Shown here: one piece after another, positions 1 to 8,512 of the stretch
Numbering within the stretch: position 1 is the stretch's first letter
Layout of the letters: each line of letters opens with the position of its first letter
From: JAMLHH01 sp035515235
Lineage (GTDB): Bacteria > Bacteroidota > Bacteroidia > Chitinophagales > JADIYW01
Direction: 5' to 3'
DNA length: 64,000 nt
Assembly: GCA_035515235.1 (NCBI GenBank)
Contig: DATJBS010000055.1
Location: 1-64,000 of the forward strand
Notes under the pieces: model-generated
Told to the model about the DNA's origin: nothing
Databases searched by the model: none
The model's input: only the letters and a program-made list of their open reading frames with translations
Program-made: the position numbers and the translations under genes

Positions 1-95
1 GACCGAAATCCCTGCTCATATTCTTTCACTAATTTTAGCTTAAAATCTTCAGAAAATCTCCTGAGTCGATTAATGCGCTTTCCTGTTTTATTCAT
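1..95 (-). CDS. IS3-type transposase OrfA, clipped by window edge
   Basis: The minus strand from the ATG at 95 reads into a basic peptide containing RRFSEDFKLKLVKEYEQG, which resembles the helix-turn-helix start of IS3/IS911-type transposase OrfA proteins (consensus like RRFSxEFKxxVVxEY). Only 31 codons lie inside the window. The protein would bind the element's ends. The element end probably lies near 115-150, but I could not prove a terminal repeat because the other end is missing. A chromosomal homologue of OrfA that is not mobile is the alternative. Confidence 0.6.
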   Translation of the reverse strand, partial: MNKTGKRINRLRRFSEDFKLKLVKEYEQGFR

Positions 96-210
96 CTCTT
101 TTTGAGTTTTAAAACAGTCAAGCTATGTCAGGGAATGACATTTTTTCAAACAGATAATCTCACTTCTTTTAACTTCTTATTATAAGCAATTAGTTGTTTC
201 GAGAGCATTA

Positions 211-238
211 GTGGCTGAGGGTCTCGAAGCCCAACCAC
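211..238. repeat. Dispersed GTGG...CCAC hairpin repeat
   Basis: An imperfect palindrome starts GTGGCTGAGGG and ends AGCCCAACCAC around a TCTCGA centre. It resembles the intergenic repeat of the form GTGG-TGAGCCTGTCGAA-CCAC common in Bacteroidota genomes. Related fragments (ttcgacaagctcatcg at 4355, ttcgacaaactcagtaac at 8708) sit in other gaps of this window. Apart from this repeat, the clipped transposase and a possible insertion-sequence end, I see nothing in 96-334. Confidence 0.45.
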
Positions 239-334
239 CACGAGAACTTAGTAATCAACACTCTATTCTTCTTAAATTCTTAAAAGTTGACTATTTGTTA
301 CAGCGGACAGTGACTGGAAATTGCTGACTGCATA

Positions 335-754
335 TTATCTCAGTCTATCCATTGACCTCACTAACTTATCGTCTGCACTAATTCCTCTATAAGATAGAAT
401 TGAGAAAATTAAAGCAAATCCTGACATTGCATAAGGTATATAATTAGGTGCAGTAATGAACTCTGCTCCTAGTAAGAATTGATACAAAGCAATACTTCCA
501 ATCACTAACAAAATCAGAAAAATCAAAAACGCATTTATTTTGAGTTGAAGCTTTCTATTATTAAACAAGAAAATAGTAATGAACGAAACGACTCCACTTA
601 AAACGCTCAAAATTAAAGTCGGAAGATTTTGCATCATCTCCACCACTGCTACTACTCCAGATTCTGTTTGTTGATAGCCGATAGGAATCATTAAAATCAA
701 CAATAGAGAAATACTTGACAGTAATAAATATACACTTTGAATTCTTTGAATCAT
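335..754 (-). CDS. DUF4293 family inner-membrane protein
   Basis: This 139-residue protein starts MIQRIQSVYLLLSSISLLLI, the hallmark start of the DUF4293 family. It has four hydrophobic segments (about residues 7-27, 43-63, 72-93, 104-121) and ends in a basic tail, KLVRSMDRLR. Length and topology match the family. The function is unknown; the family is largely restricted to Bacteroidota. It appears to be monocistronic, with a promoter just upstream. Confidence 0.85.
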   Translation of the reverse strand: MIQRIQSVYLLLSSISLLLILMIPIGYQQTESGVVAVVEMMQNLPTLILSVLSGVVSFITIFLFNNRKLQLKINAFLIFLILLVIGSIALYQFLLGAEFITAPNYIPYAMSGFALIFSILSYRGISADDKLVRSMDRLR

Positions 755-773
755 AACTCTTTTTTCTAAAAAC

Positions 774-801
774 CAAATATAGTAAATCTATCTACATTCA
801 A
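774..801 (-). promoter_or_regulatory. Promoter of the DUF4293 gene
   Basis: On the minus strand there is a perfect TAnnTTTG box (TATATTTG, 774-781) preceded after 17 bases by TTG (799-801). This matches the Bacteroidota -33/-7 promoter pattern. The predicted start, about 6 bases past the box, would give a leader of roughly 13 bases before the ATG at 754. Confidence 0.5.
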
Positions 802-901
802 CCATTTAGTGATGGTTTAGCTATCTTTACCGATTCATTTTTCTTGTTCATGGTACATTTTAATCCACAAAACCATGGGATGCAATGCTCAACATTAAGG
901 A

Positions 902-1381
902 TTAATTACTGATTTTAGTAAATGGAGTATTTTTTTCCAAATGATTTACAGTGCTTTGCATAAAATTGTAAATCATCATTTCATGTTCATTTTCTATAAA
1001 ATAGAAATGTCTAAATTTCAAATTCCTTTCAGTATTAAAGAAAAAAATCGTGTCTTTAGAAATAGAATATTCCCATCCGTCGTAAAAAAGGTGTTTTTCT
1101 ATAGTAAAATCGTCTTTGAAAACAATAGTGTCTGACTTACCATCAAATAATTCAGGATAAGTTTCTACCCAAGTTCCCATTATTTTCTTGGCATTTATAG
1201 AGTCCGCTGAATCATTGGGGATTTCTATTTCTCCTTTTATCGATTCCAATTCTTCTTTTGGAGTTTCTGTTTCTTCTTTCGGGGTTTCAAGAATTTCTTT
1301 CGGGATAATAAGTGTCTCTTTTGAGCATCCAATTCCTAAAATCAGAATGCTAAGAACTATAAATGTTTTAATTATTTTCAT
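902..1381 (-). CDS. Small lipoprotein with Pro/Glu-rich linker
   Basis: I chose the ATG at 1381 rather than an upstream one (1417) because it directly starts a lipoprotein signal, MKIIKTFIVLSILILGIGCS, with the lipidated cysteine in the last residues. Next comes a low-complexity linker of repeated TPKEE units (about residues 25-55). A roughly 95-residue C-terminal domain with GTWV near its start suggests a lipocalin-like or copper-resistance-like small barrel. That resemblance is weak and I do not assign a function. 159 residues, no operon partner. Confidence 0.65.
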   Translation of the reverse strand: MKIIKTFIVLSILILGIGCSKETLIIPKEILETPKEETETPKEELESIKGEIEIPNDSADSINAKKIMGTWVETYPELFDGKSDTIVFKDDFTIEKHLFYDGWEYSISKDTIFFFNTERNLKFRHFYFIENEHEMMIYNFMQSTVNHLEKNTPFTKISN

Positions 1382-1716
1382 AGAATTATATTTTTTATTG
1401 TGATTAGCTGAATACATATAATTTTTTGTTTAAATTAAAACAAATATAAAATACCTTTTTTACATTTTCTCGTTTTAACATTTTTCTTTCTTATAATAAT
1501 AGTTTTATGAACTTCTCCTTCTAACGAAACAATGATACCTTAACGTATATAATATGGAAATTTTGTACTTGTATTTCATGCACAAATCTTTATTTGTCTT
1601 CTAAAACCATTTTTTACATCAATTAAATTGAGAAATTGTTCCAGTCAATCTTTTGACTTTTGCAGAAGCATCGTCAATATTAGTTTGGAATACTTATCTT
1701 TGTATGTTCCTTTTTT
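1382..1716. other. Intergenic, divergent promoter region
   Basis: An AT-rich gap between divergent genes. On the minus strand a TATATTTG box (1441-1448) could be the -10 of the lipoprotein gene, but no TTG lies at the right distance. It overlaps an inverted repeat (TTTTGTTT 1424-1431 with AAAACAAA 1437-1444). On the plus strand TATCTTTG (1695-1702) lies 14 bases before truA. Nothing else is visible. Confidence 0.35.
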
Positions 1717-2469
1717 ATGCGCTATTTTATCCATTTATCTTACAGAGGCTCTCGCTATCATGGCTGGCAACGCCAAGATAATGCGCCATCTGTACAAGGA
1801 GAAATAGAAAGCAAACTCTCTACCATTTTAAAAAAACCAGTTGAAATTATTGGTTGTGGCAGAACAGATACCGGCGTGCACGCTCATTCTTATTACGCAC
1901 ATTTTGATATTGACTTTGAAGTACCACTCAACTTAGCGCACTCGCTTAATTCTATGTTATCAGATGATATAGCCGTCTATGAAATATTGAAGTCAGATGA
2001 TATTACCCATGCTAGATTCTCCGCTGACATTAGAAGCTATAGATATTTTATTCATTATCAAAAAGACCCTTTCGCACTAGATAAAAGCTATCACTTTCGT
2101 TATAAAAATCTCCCAAATATTCAATTAATGAATGAGTTTTGTCAGCAATTACTATCTGTACAAGATTTTTCTTCTTTCCAAAAGAAAGGCAGCGACAACA
2201 ATAATAGCAGATGTAGTGTTAGTAAAGCGATATGGACACCGACAGAAAACGGTTGTTACTTTGAAGTCCATTCTAATAGATTTTTAAGAAATATGGTGCG
2301 AGCAATAGTAGGTTCTTCATTAATGATTGGATGTAATAAAACAGACATTCCTTCTCTTATGAATCAGGTAAAAAATCAAAAAACAATTCTTTTAAGTATG
2401 ACAGCTCCCGCTCATGGATTACATTTGTGGTCGATTCAATATCCTGAAAATTCATTTCAATCACTGTGA
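1717..2469 (+). CDS. truA: tRNA pseudouridine(38-40) synthase TruA
   Basis: TruA converts uridines 38-40 of the tRNA anticodon arm to pseudouridine in the cytoplasm. The 250-residue length is typical. The catalytic aspartate is D51 in the family motif GRTDTGVHA; the tail contains FLRNMVRAIVG and the final LWSIQYP strand expected of the fold. The stop codon TGA overlaps the GTG start of the following ABC transporter (GTGA), so the two are probably co-translated. A TATCTTTG -10 box lies 14 bases upstream. Confidence 0.96.
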   Translation: MRYFIHLSYRGSRYHGWQRQDNAPSVQGEIESKLSTILKKPVEIIGCGRTDTGVHAHSYYAHFDIDFEVPLNLAHSLNSMLSDDIAVYEILKSDDITHARFSADIRSYRYFIHYQKDPFALDKSYHFRYKNLPNIQLMNEFCQQLLSVQDFSSFQKKGSDNNNSRCSVSKAIWTPTENGCYFEVHSNRFLRNMVRAIVGSSLMIGCNKTDIPSLMNQVKNQKTILLSMTAPAHGLHLWSIQYPENSFQSL

Positions 2470-4244
2470 GCAAACCCGATTTCAACAACAACTCCGCATT
2501 AATCAAAGACTGGCCCACACTCAAAAGAGTTCTTGGATTAGCCCAGCCTTTTAGAAAACTGTTGTGGACTTGTGTCATGATGGGAGTTTTCTCCGCCTTA
2601 TTCACTTCCGTCCGTCCATGGCTCACTCAAATCATGGTAGATGACTATATCGTGAATTATGATAAAGCGGGATTGACCAAAATGGCAATAATTGTTGCCG
2701 TAGTTTTAGTTTCAGAATTTATATCAAAATATCTTTTCAGTTTTTTCACCACAGATTTAGGACAGTCCGTCATTAGGTATTTAAGAGTCAAAGTCTTCAA
2801 TCATGTAGAAAGCATGAAATTGAGATTTTTTGACCGCACACCTATCGGTATTATCACTACCCGAACCATCAATGATGTAGAAGCCGTCAGTAATATTTTC
2901 TCGGAAGGATTTATCACTATCATTTCTGATGTACTCACCTTTGTGGTCGTCGTAGGATTCATGTTTGCTATCAATTGGGAATTAGCCTTAGCATGTATCA
3001 TCACTTTTCCTTTTATCATTTGGAGCACTTATATTTTCAAGGAAGCCGTCAAAGGTTCTTTCAATGAAGTCAGAGAAAAAGTCGGTCAGATGAATGCTTT
3101 TGTACAAGAGCACATTACCGGTATGCGCATTATCCAAATCTTCAATGCGCAAGAAAGAGAGTTCAAAAAATTTGATGATATTAATCAGGACCATAGAGAT
3201 GCCAATTTGAAATCAGTTTGGTATTTTTCTATTTTCTTTCCCATTGTAGAAATTATTTTATCGATTGCTGTTGCCATAATGCTTTGGTACGGAGCTAAAC
3301 TCATCATGCGACCAGGTTCAGTAATTGACGTAGGTATTTTTATCGCATTCTACCAATATCTCAATTTAGCTTTTAGACCTCTGAGGATGTTAGCGGACAA
3401 ATTCAATACCCTACAAATGGGCATCGTAGCAGCTGACAGAGTCTTCAAAATTTTAGATACCGACGAAAAAATAGCTGACAACGGCACTTACCAACCAACT
3501 TCTGTAAAAGGAAAAATAGATTTTAAAGACGTTTGGTTTTCTTACAACGAAGAAGATTTTGTACTCAAAGGAATCAATTTCGAAGTTTTACCAGGACAGA
3601 CTATCGCTATTGTAGGAGCTACAGGTTCAGGCAAAACCTCCACCATCAATATTTTGAATCGTTTTTATGAAATCCAAAAGGGCGAAATATTAGTTGACGA
3701 CGTATCTATTAAAGATTATAAATTGTCCGCATTGAGAAGTTCTATCGGGACAGTTTTACAAGATGTCTTTTTGTTTTCTGGCTCTATCATGGAGAATATC
3801 ACGCTAAAAAATCCTTCCATCAAAGAAGACGAAGTCATCAAAGCAGCAAAATTAGTTGGAGCTCACAACTTTATCATGGACATGCCCGAAGGGTATCATT
3901 ATAATGTCATGGAACGTGGAGCTACCCTTTCTGCAGGACAAAGGCAATTGATTTCCTTCATCAGAGTTTTGGTGTATAATCCTTCGATTTTAGTTTTGGA
4001 TGAAGCGACTTCTTCGATAGACACCGAATCTGAAATGATGATACAAGACGCTATCGAAAAGATGGTGAAAGGTCGTACGGCGATTATCATTGCTCACAGA
4101 TTGAGTACGATACAGCATGCTGACAAAATCATCGTTTTGGACAAAGGCGAAATCAAAGAAATCGGCAATCACGAATCTTTACTTCAAGAGGAGGATGGAT
4201 ATTATCGCAGGTTGGTGGAGATGCAGTTCACACAAGTCAATTAG
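2466..4244 (+). CDS. ABC exporter, fused permease and ATPase (MsbA-like)
   Basis: A 592-residue half-transporter of the ABCB/MsbA type, expected to work as an inner-membrane homodimer exporting lipids or drugs. About six membrane segments occupy residues 30-320. The ATPase follows with Walker A GATGSGKTS (about 383-391), signature LSAGQ (about 488), Walker B ILVLDEAT (about 509) and the H-loop histidine in IIAHRLST (about 543). The start is GTG, overlapping the truA stop. The substrate cannot be read from sequence; lipid A core export is one possibility because the family includes MsbA. Confidence 0.93.
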   Translation: MSKPDFNNNSALIKDWPTLKRVLGLAQPFRKLLWTCVMMGVFSALFTSVRPWLTQIMVDDYIVNYDKAGLTKMAIIVAVVLVSEFISKYLFSFFTTDLGQSVIRYLRVKVFNHVESMKLRFFDRTPIGIITTRTINDVEAVSNIFSEGFITIISDVLTFVVVVGFMFAINWELALACIITFPFIIWSTYIFKEAVKGSFNEVREKVGQMNAFVQEHITGMRIIQIFNAQEREFKKFDDINQDHRDANLKSVWYFSIFFPIVEIILSIAVAIMLWYGAKLIMRPGSVIDVGIFIAFYQYLNLAFRPLRMLADKFNTLQMGIVAADRVFKILDTDEKIADNGTYQPTSVKGKIDFKDVWFSYNEEDFVLKGINFEVLPGQTIAIVGATGSGKTSTINILNRFYEIQKGEILVDDVSIKDYKLSALRSSIGTVLQDVFLFSGSIMENITLKNPSIKEDEVIKAAKLVGAHNFIMDMPEGYHYNVMERGATLSAGQRQLISFIRVLVYNPSILVLDEATSSIDTESEMMIQDAIEKMVKGRTAIIIAHRLSTIQHADKIIVLDKGEIKEIGNHESLLQEEDGYYRRLVEMQFTQVN

Positions 4245-4283
4245 AATTGGACTTTAGACAGAAGACATTAGACTGTAATTAAA

Positions 4284-4310
4284 CGTCATTGCGAGGAACG
4301 AAGCAATCTC
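4284..4310. repeat. Dispersed repeat CGTCATTGCGAGGAACGAAG...
   Basis: This 27-base unit begins CGTCATTGCGAGGAACGAAG and contains the inverted pair ATTGC/GCAAT, so it can form a small hairpin. The same word is a well-known dispersed intergenic element in many bacterial genomes, including Bacteroidota. It lies 40 bases after the ABC transporter stop. Confidence 0.6.
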
Positions 4311-4509
4311 TTTTAATCCACAGTTTTCTGACTACTTATCACACTTCGTGTTAATTCGACAAGCTCATCGTTATCAGCTATCAAGGCTTTCGAAACCACC
4401 AAATGCCTTGTATAGACCTGTCTTGATTTCTGATTCTTGGCTCTTGATTCTATTAAATAATCTCATCACTTATAATTCATCACTCTTTCAACTTTCATCA
4501 CTAAAAAAA

Positions 4510-4592
4510 GGGCGTGCCCCTTCAGGTCGGGCTATCATTTCGTCTTCCCTACATTACATTTCGGGCGATACTCCATTCTATCCCTCACGCAG
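4510..4592. repeat. Dispersed GC-rich intergenic repeat
   Basis: A stretch beginning GGGCGTGCCCCTTCAGGTCG (GGGC/GCCC hairpin) and ending TCCCTCACGCAG. This block resembles a common Bacteroidota intergenic repeat and is clearly more GC-rich than its surroundings. An open reading frame across it (4348-4665, plus strand) is not supported as a gene. The rest of the 4245-4647 gap holds only this, the repeat at 4284 and AT-rich filler. Confidence 0.5.
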
Positions 4593-4647
4593 CAGAGCTA
4601 CACTCAAATTTTCAGGATTAATTTTAAAGTTTGGACAAAAAAATGCT

Positions 4648-5061
4648 TTAGAAAATACTGCTTAAATATTCGTCAGCAGTCATAATTGGTAGAGTGGACT
4701 TTTTAAAATCTTTTCCATTTCTAGTAATAATGATAGAACAATTCAATTGAACAGCAGTATAGTATTGAACGGCATCTTCAAAATCTTTAAAATTTGAATG
4801 GAGTGCTTTCTCAATAGTTTCTTGATTGATTTCGCAGACTTCACAAATAATTTTAAATTTTCTTAATTTATTTAGAACAGTTTCTGAAGATTCGTATTTA
4901 CCTAAAACATATTCTATGGTCGTGAAAGACAAGGGAGATGCTATTAGTATCAATTTCTTTTCATCAGCCAAGGTGGCTATTTTAGCTATTGAATCATAAA
5001 ATGGAATTCTTTCCGCTAACAAATCCAATATCACATTAGTATCTAAGAAAATTCTAATCAT
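4648..5061 (-). CDS. PIN-domain ribonuclease toxin (VapC-like)
   Basis: A 137-residue PIN-domain protein, expected to be a Mg-dependent RNase that cuts tRNA or rRNA when free of its antitoxin. The acidic active-site residues are visible: D7 in FLDTNVILD, E50 in TTIEYVL, D93/D96 in FKDFEDAVQY, and N115/D118 in TRNGKDF. The start overlaps the stop of the upstream antitoxin gene by four bases (ATGA), the usual toxin-antitoxin layout with the antitoxin translated first. The RNA target is unknown. Confidence 0.85.
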   Translation of the reverse strand: MIRIFLDTNVILDLLAERIPFYDSIAKIATLADEKKLILIASPLSFTTIEYVLGKYESSETVLNKLRKFKIICEVCEINQETIEKALHSNFKDFEDAVQYYTAVQLNCSIIITRNGKDFKKSTLPIMTADEYLSSIF

Positions 5062-5306
5062 TTGTGTTTCTTCTCTAAGTAATCAGCACGATCTTTTTTA
5101 TAATCATAATCCGCAGGAATTTCTATTCCAGTACTAAGACTTTTTACAAATGAAGATATCTGCAAATCACTTTTAGGACTTTCAGAAGTCAATGAACTTA
5201 GATAATTTTCAATCAATCTTGATAAGCTCACTTGATGGGTTGAAGCGTAAACTTTCGCTTTTTCAATAATATCTTGATTGAGCTTTAAAGTGAGTTTCGT
5301 ATCCAT
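5058..5306 (-). CDS. Antitoxin, ribbon-helix-helix type (DUF6364-like)
   Basis: This 82-residue protein starts MDTKLTLKLNQDIIEKAKVY, which fits a ribbon-helix-helix DNA-binding antitoxin: a short strand followed by two helices. The basic C-terminal tail (DYKKDRADYLEKKHK) would be the segment that binds the PIN toxin. I chose the ATG at 5306 over an in-frame TTG at 5312 because it fits the predicted transcription start better. It probably neutralises the toxin and represses its own promoter. Confidence 0.75.
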   Translation of the reverse strand: MDTKLTLKLNQDIIEKAKVYASTHQVSLSRLIENYLSSLTSESPKSDLQISSFVKSLSTGIEIPADYDYKKDRADYLEKKHK

Positions 5307-5325
5307 AATCAATATTTTATACGTA

Positions 5326-5358
5326 CAAATATACTAACATTGAACGTGCATTTGCAAA
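5326..5358 (-). promoter_or_regulatory. Promoter of the toxin-antitoxin operon
   Basis: TATATTTG (5326-5333) is a perfect TAnnTTTG box; TTTG (5355-5358) lies 21 bases upstream. The box borders a short inverted repeat (TATTT...AAATA around TACGTA, about 5313-5332) that could be the operator of the antitoxin. The predicted leader is about 14 bases. Confidence 0.55.
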
Positions 5359-5423
5359 TATTTAAAATTCAATCTAAAAAACAATGTACATTATATTTGA
5401 TTAGTAGAAATGCGGTATTCTTT

Positions 5424-6260
5424 TTAATCAACCTTCATTTTAAAATTTAATTCTTTTAAAACTTGAGATGAGAAAAACAACGGTATAGATAAAATGAAAA
5501 TATCATAATTGTATATTCCCATAAAAACATAGGTTAAACTTGAAAAAAGAAAAAGATTGACAATCAAAAGCTTGTCCAACTTTCTAGTAAAAAAGGTCAG
5601 TACAAAAACAACTTGTGAAAGAAATAACATTCTAAATAAAATATCTCCCAACCAAGGTCTATCAATAATATAAGTAGCTATTTGAAATAAGAAATGCTCT
5701 GGGTTCATGATAGCTCTATCATAATATTGATTGACAAGAGCTATTGAATAATTTCCTTTTTTCAAAAGAGCGCCATTAACATATTTGAAGTATGCTGCAC
5801 TTACTATAAAATATGCCCCTGCATAACGAGCAAAATCAATCATTAATAAAATTTTTTTTTTAATAAATAAAATCGGCAGGATTACTAAAAATATACACAC
5901 CACGCTTTTGGAATGTGAAAGAGTGAATATTTCAACGGTGGAAGTTTGTATCCAAAAAAGCAGAAGAAAAAGTGTCGTTAAAACTTTGATGTATTTAGAA
6001 TAAAAGACAATACATAATATGGGAAGAATGACCACAAAAGAATCAACAAATAAACAAGCCCAATAATGATGAATGATATAATTAGGAAAAAAACTTAAAA
6101 GGCTCAACCAATAAAAATAACTTTCGCCAATATCTTTAAGAGGTTGGTCATAAAAATCAACTAAAAATTTACCACCAAAAAATCTAAATCCTAAAACGAT
6201 TAACACATAAACAAAAACCGAAAGAGAATACTGATAATGAAGTTTTGAAGACTCACTCAT
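5424..6260 (-). CDS. Multi-pass membrane protein, HTTM/DoxX-like
   Basis: A 278-residue integral membrane protein with about seven to eight hydrophobic segments and a central amphipathic part, FARYAGAYFIVSAAYFKYVN. The arrangement vaguely recalls HTTM or DoxX-type proteins, but I see no diagnostic residue and give no function. It is the last gene of a three-gene operon; its start overlaps the previous stop by four bases. The neighbours suggest a role in modifying a lipid-linked or cell-surface glycan. Confidence 0.55.
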   Translation of the reverse strand: MSESSKLHYQYSLSVFVYVLIVLGFRFFGGKFLVDFYDQPLKDIGESYFYWLSLLSFFPNYIIHHYWACLFVDSFVVILPILCIVFYSKYIKVLTTLFLLLFWIQTSTVEIFTLSHSKSVVCIFLVILPILFIKKKILLMIDFARYAGAYFIVSAAYFKYVNGALLKKGNYSIALVNQYYDRAIMNPEHFLFQIATYIIDRPWLGDILFRMLFLSQVVFVLTFFTRKLDKLLIVNLFLFSSLTYVFMGIYNYDIFILSIPLFFSSQVLKELNFKMKVD

Positions 6261-6805
6261 GGCGTAGATTCATATTGTAAAAAAACATCTCCACCACCTG
6301 AAAACTGAAACTTGCCATTTATATATTTATACCAATTATTATAAACTTCTATCTTTTCAATTTTTTTATTCAATTTCTTTTCTAAATATCCATGTAGCCA
6401 TTTCGGAAAACTATCCACTTCAAAAGGCTTATTCAATAGTTTATATAAAATAAAAGATTGGGCCTTCTCAGGTAAGAAATCGATTTTGGAATACACTAAA
6501 TCTATTTTTGGGTCTCTCATACTATTATCTCTAATTGCTTTGTATTTATCTATACTTTTAAAAACAGCAATTCCTCCCCAATAATCTAATGACAAATAGT
6601 CAAACTCTTCTCCATCAATATGAATGATGAATTGATTGACAGCTTCTGGAAGATTTTCCGCAGAAGAATACATCGCCCAATAGAACCAAGGAATACTATT
6701 TTTCTCATTTTTTGTGAAATAATATTGGCCTAAACAAAGTATTATGATGAAAATAAATAAAGCTTTGCTCTCTCTAAAAAGTTTGTAAAAAAACATGTTT
6801 CTCAT
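6257..6805 (-). CDS. Unknown protein with one N-terminal membrane anchor
   Basis: 182 residues: a single hydrophobic segment (about residues 14-30, ALFIFIIILCLGQYYF) and a soluble domain of about 150 residues that probably faces the periplasm. It is rich in aromatic residues and contains DYLSLDYWGGIAVF and a C-terminal GGGDVFLQY. I do not recognise the family. It overlaps both neighbours by four bases, so it is probably made in step with the upstream glycosyltransferase and the downstream membrane protein, perhaps as a subunit. Confidence 0.6.
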   Translation of the reverse strand: MRNMFFYKLFRESKALFIFIIILCLGQYYFTKNEKNSIPWFYWAMYSSAENLPEAVNQFIIHIDGEEFDYLSLDYWGGIAVFKSIDKYKAIRDNSMRDPKIDLVYSKIDFLPEKAQSFILYKLLNKPFEVDSFPKWLHGYLEKKLNKKIEKIEVYNNWYKYINGKFQFSGGGDVFLQYESTP

Positions 6806-8064
6806 TCAACTTTATTTTGAGATTTAGAGGTTTTGATTTCTTTTATCAGCAAATAAAACATATATACTAATGTAATTAAATAAATCGAGGCTATCAATTT
6901 CTCACCCAATATCCAATGATGAAGGTAAGTTTCATGATGGAGATGTAAATACCAATTGATTCTTTCTAGATTCATACCATACGCTATTGAAAACAAAATC
7001 ATTGGCTTCCAGTTCCACGACAAAATAGAATAAGTGGCTAAAGAAAGTAAAACAGGATGAGCATACCTTTCATGCATTTGAGTATTGAAAAAGTAAAAGG
7101 ACAGCGCTATAAGTGCCATTGATAAAAAGACTTGTTTTAATGGAATATAAAAGTCCTTTTTCATTCTGTATTTTTCATTGTATGCTTTAATAAAGGGGAG
7201 AAGACTAATTATTACAGCTATTACAAACATCAACAAACCCCATTGTTTTAATGTCAAAAAACCAAAAATTGCTTCATCCGACAAAAGAAGCATTCCTTCT
7301 ACATCAACATTAGGCATTAATAAAAACCAAATATTAAAAGCACCTAAGGAAGGACTAGGATAAAAACCTACTAAACTATTCAACACGTCTAAAACCTGAT
7401 TAATTTTTCCACTAAATAAGAATGGACTTATGATTAAAACTTGAAGAAGAATTATACTTACAATTGCGTAGAGGAACCTCTTATAGTTTTCTAAGTATTG
7501 TGGAAGGAGTAACAAGCCAATAACTGGAATAAAAACTACCGCTTGTAATTTAAAATTCAAGGCTAACAACAAACTTACAACACTCAGAACAGGTCTTTTT
7601 TCTAAAGCTAAAATGATAGCTAAAAAGCCCCAAAAACTAAAAATAGCATCTACTTGACCCCATAATGCTGTATTATAAATATATGCAACATTGAGCATCA
7701 TCAACAAAAAGCAGTAAATCTTTTTATTGATGTCTTTAATAAACCATATTGCAGCAAATGCTCCTAGAATATCAAAAACAAATGTATAATATTTGATAGT
7801 ATAGAGATTGTCTTGAACATCGGTAGGATTTCCTTGTATCCAAGTATGGAATTTTAAAAAATATAAATATGCAGGAAAATAATTGACTCTTCCATCATCA
7901 TATATGCTTGTAAAGCCCTTTTCAGAAATCAGATTAGACCAATCTAACCAAAAAGTCATATCTCCCTGATGTCCCCATTTCCACATCAATATGACATATG
8001 CGAAATAAAACAACAGTGCAATCAAAAAGAGGTGTACTTTTGTAAACTGAAAATTTTCTTTCAT
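6802..8064 (-). CDS. GT-C-like polytopic glycosyltransferase
   Basis: About 420 residues with ten or more membrane segments. An acidic motif in the first outer loop (GDMTFWLDW) and a late QMHERYAHP motif resemble bacterial GT-C mannosyl/arabinosyltransferases of the GT39/GT87/DUF2029 kind, which use polyprenyl-phosphate sugars on the periplasmic side. I chose the ATG at 8064 (MKENFQF) instead of 8097 because the longer start leaves only four bases to the divergent gene. It is the first gene of an operon of three overlapping genes. The donor and acceptor are unknown. Confidence 0.65.
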   Translation of the reverse strand: MKENFQFTKVHLFLIALLFYFAYVILMWKWGHQGDMTFWLDWSNLISEKGFTSIYDDGRVNYFPAYLYFLKFHTWIQGNPTDVQDNLYTIKYYTFVFDILGAFAAIWFIKDINKKIYCFLLMMLNVAYIYNTALWGQVDAIFSFWGFLAIILALEKRPVLSVVSLLLALNFKLQAVVFIPVIGLLLLPQYLENYKRFLYAIVSIILLQVLIISPFLFSGKINQVLDVLNSLVGFYPSPSLGAFNIWFLLMPNVDVEGMLLLSDEAIFGFLTLKQWGLLMFVIAVIISLLPFIKAYNEKYRMKKDFYIPLKQVFLSMALIALSFYFFNTQMHERYAHPVLLSLATYSILSWNWKPMILFSIAYGMNLERINWYLHLHHETYLHHWILGEKLIASIYLITLVYMFYLLIKEIKTSKSQNKVE

Positions 8065-8101
8065 CAAGATTCCATATTTATCAATAAATATAACCATTCA
8101 A

Positions 8102-8395
8102 ATGATACGTCACATAGTCTTCTGGAACATCCAAGAAAATAATAAAGCGGTAACAGCTCAAAAAATCAAAACAGATTTAGAAGCACTAAAAGGTAAAATC
8201 CCTGGCTTGTTACATATAGAAGTGGGAACAAATAGCTCTAATGCTCCTCAAGATAATTGGGATGTCGTGTTGAACTGTGATTTTGAAAATATCGACGCTT
8301 TGAATGCCTATCAAGTTCATCCTTTGCACAAAGAAGTAGCAGAATTTATTGGTGCAGTCAGGACAGCAAGAGCTTGTATTGATTACGAGATATAA
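8102..8395 (+). CDS. Dabb family stress-responsive A/B barrel protein
   Basis: A 97-residue protein beginning MIRHIVFWNIQ with the central LLHIEVGTNSS and the late HPLHKEVAEFI, the order of conserved pieces in Dabb (stress-responsive alpha/beta-barrel) proteins, which act as dimers. Family members range from plant stress proteins to small cyclases and monooxygenase-like enzymes, so a substrate cannot be named. Single gene, divergent from the glycosyltransferase operon and followed by a hairpin. Confidence 0.85.
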   Translation: MIRHIVFWNIQENNKAVTAQKIKTDLEALKGKIPGLLHIEVGTNSSNAPQDNWDVVLNCDFENIDALNAYQVHPLHKEVAEFIGAVRTARACIDYEI

Positions 8396-8409
8396 TAGAT
8401 AGTTATTGT

Positions 8410-8431
8410 ATTAGAAAAAACGTTTTCTAAT
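8410..8431 (+). terminator. AT-rich hairpin after the Dabb gene
   Basis: A perfect 9-base inverted repeat ATTAGAAAA / TTTTCTAAT with an AACG loop starts 15 bases after the stop codon. There is no following T-run, so termination efficiency is uncertain. Confidence 0.45.
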
Positions 8432-8512
8432 AGAGTAGAAGTTAGTAACTAAAACTAATCCTCCGTGCTTTTATGCGACATCAATTTTGCAGATGGGTAA
8501 CCACAGGACGAA

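Noticed and set aside
1188..1403. Plus-strand frame rich in serine and valine (SFGVS units)
   Set aside because: It is the reverse of the Pro/Glu-rich linker of the lipoprotein on the minus strand.
4348..4665. Open reading frame of 105 codons on the plus strand
   Set aside because: It runs across dispersed repeats (4510-4592) and overlaps the toxin gene's end; the translation has no recognisable domain and odd composition.
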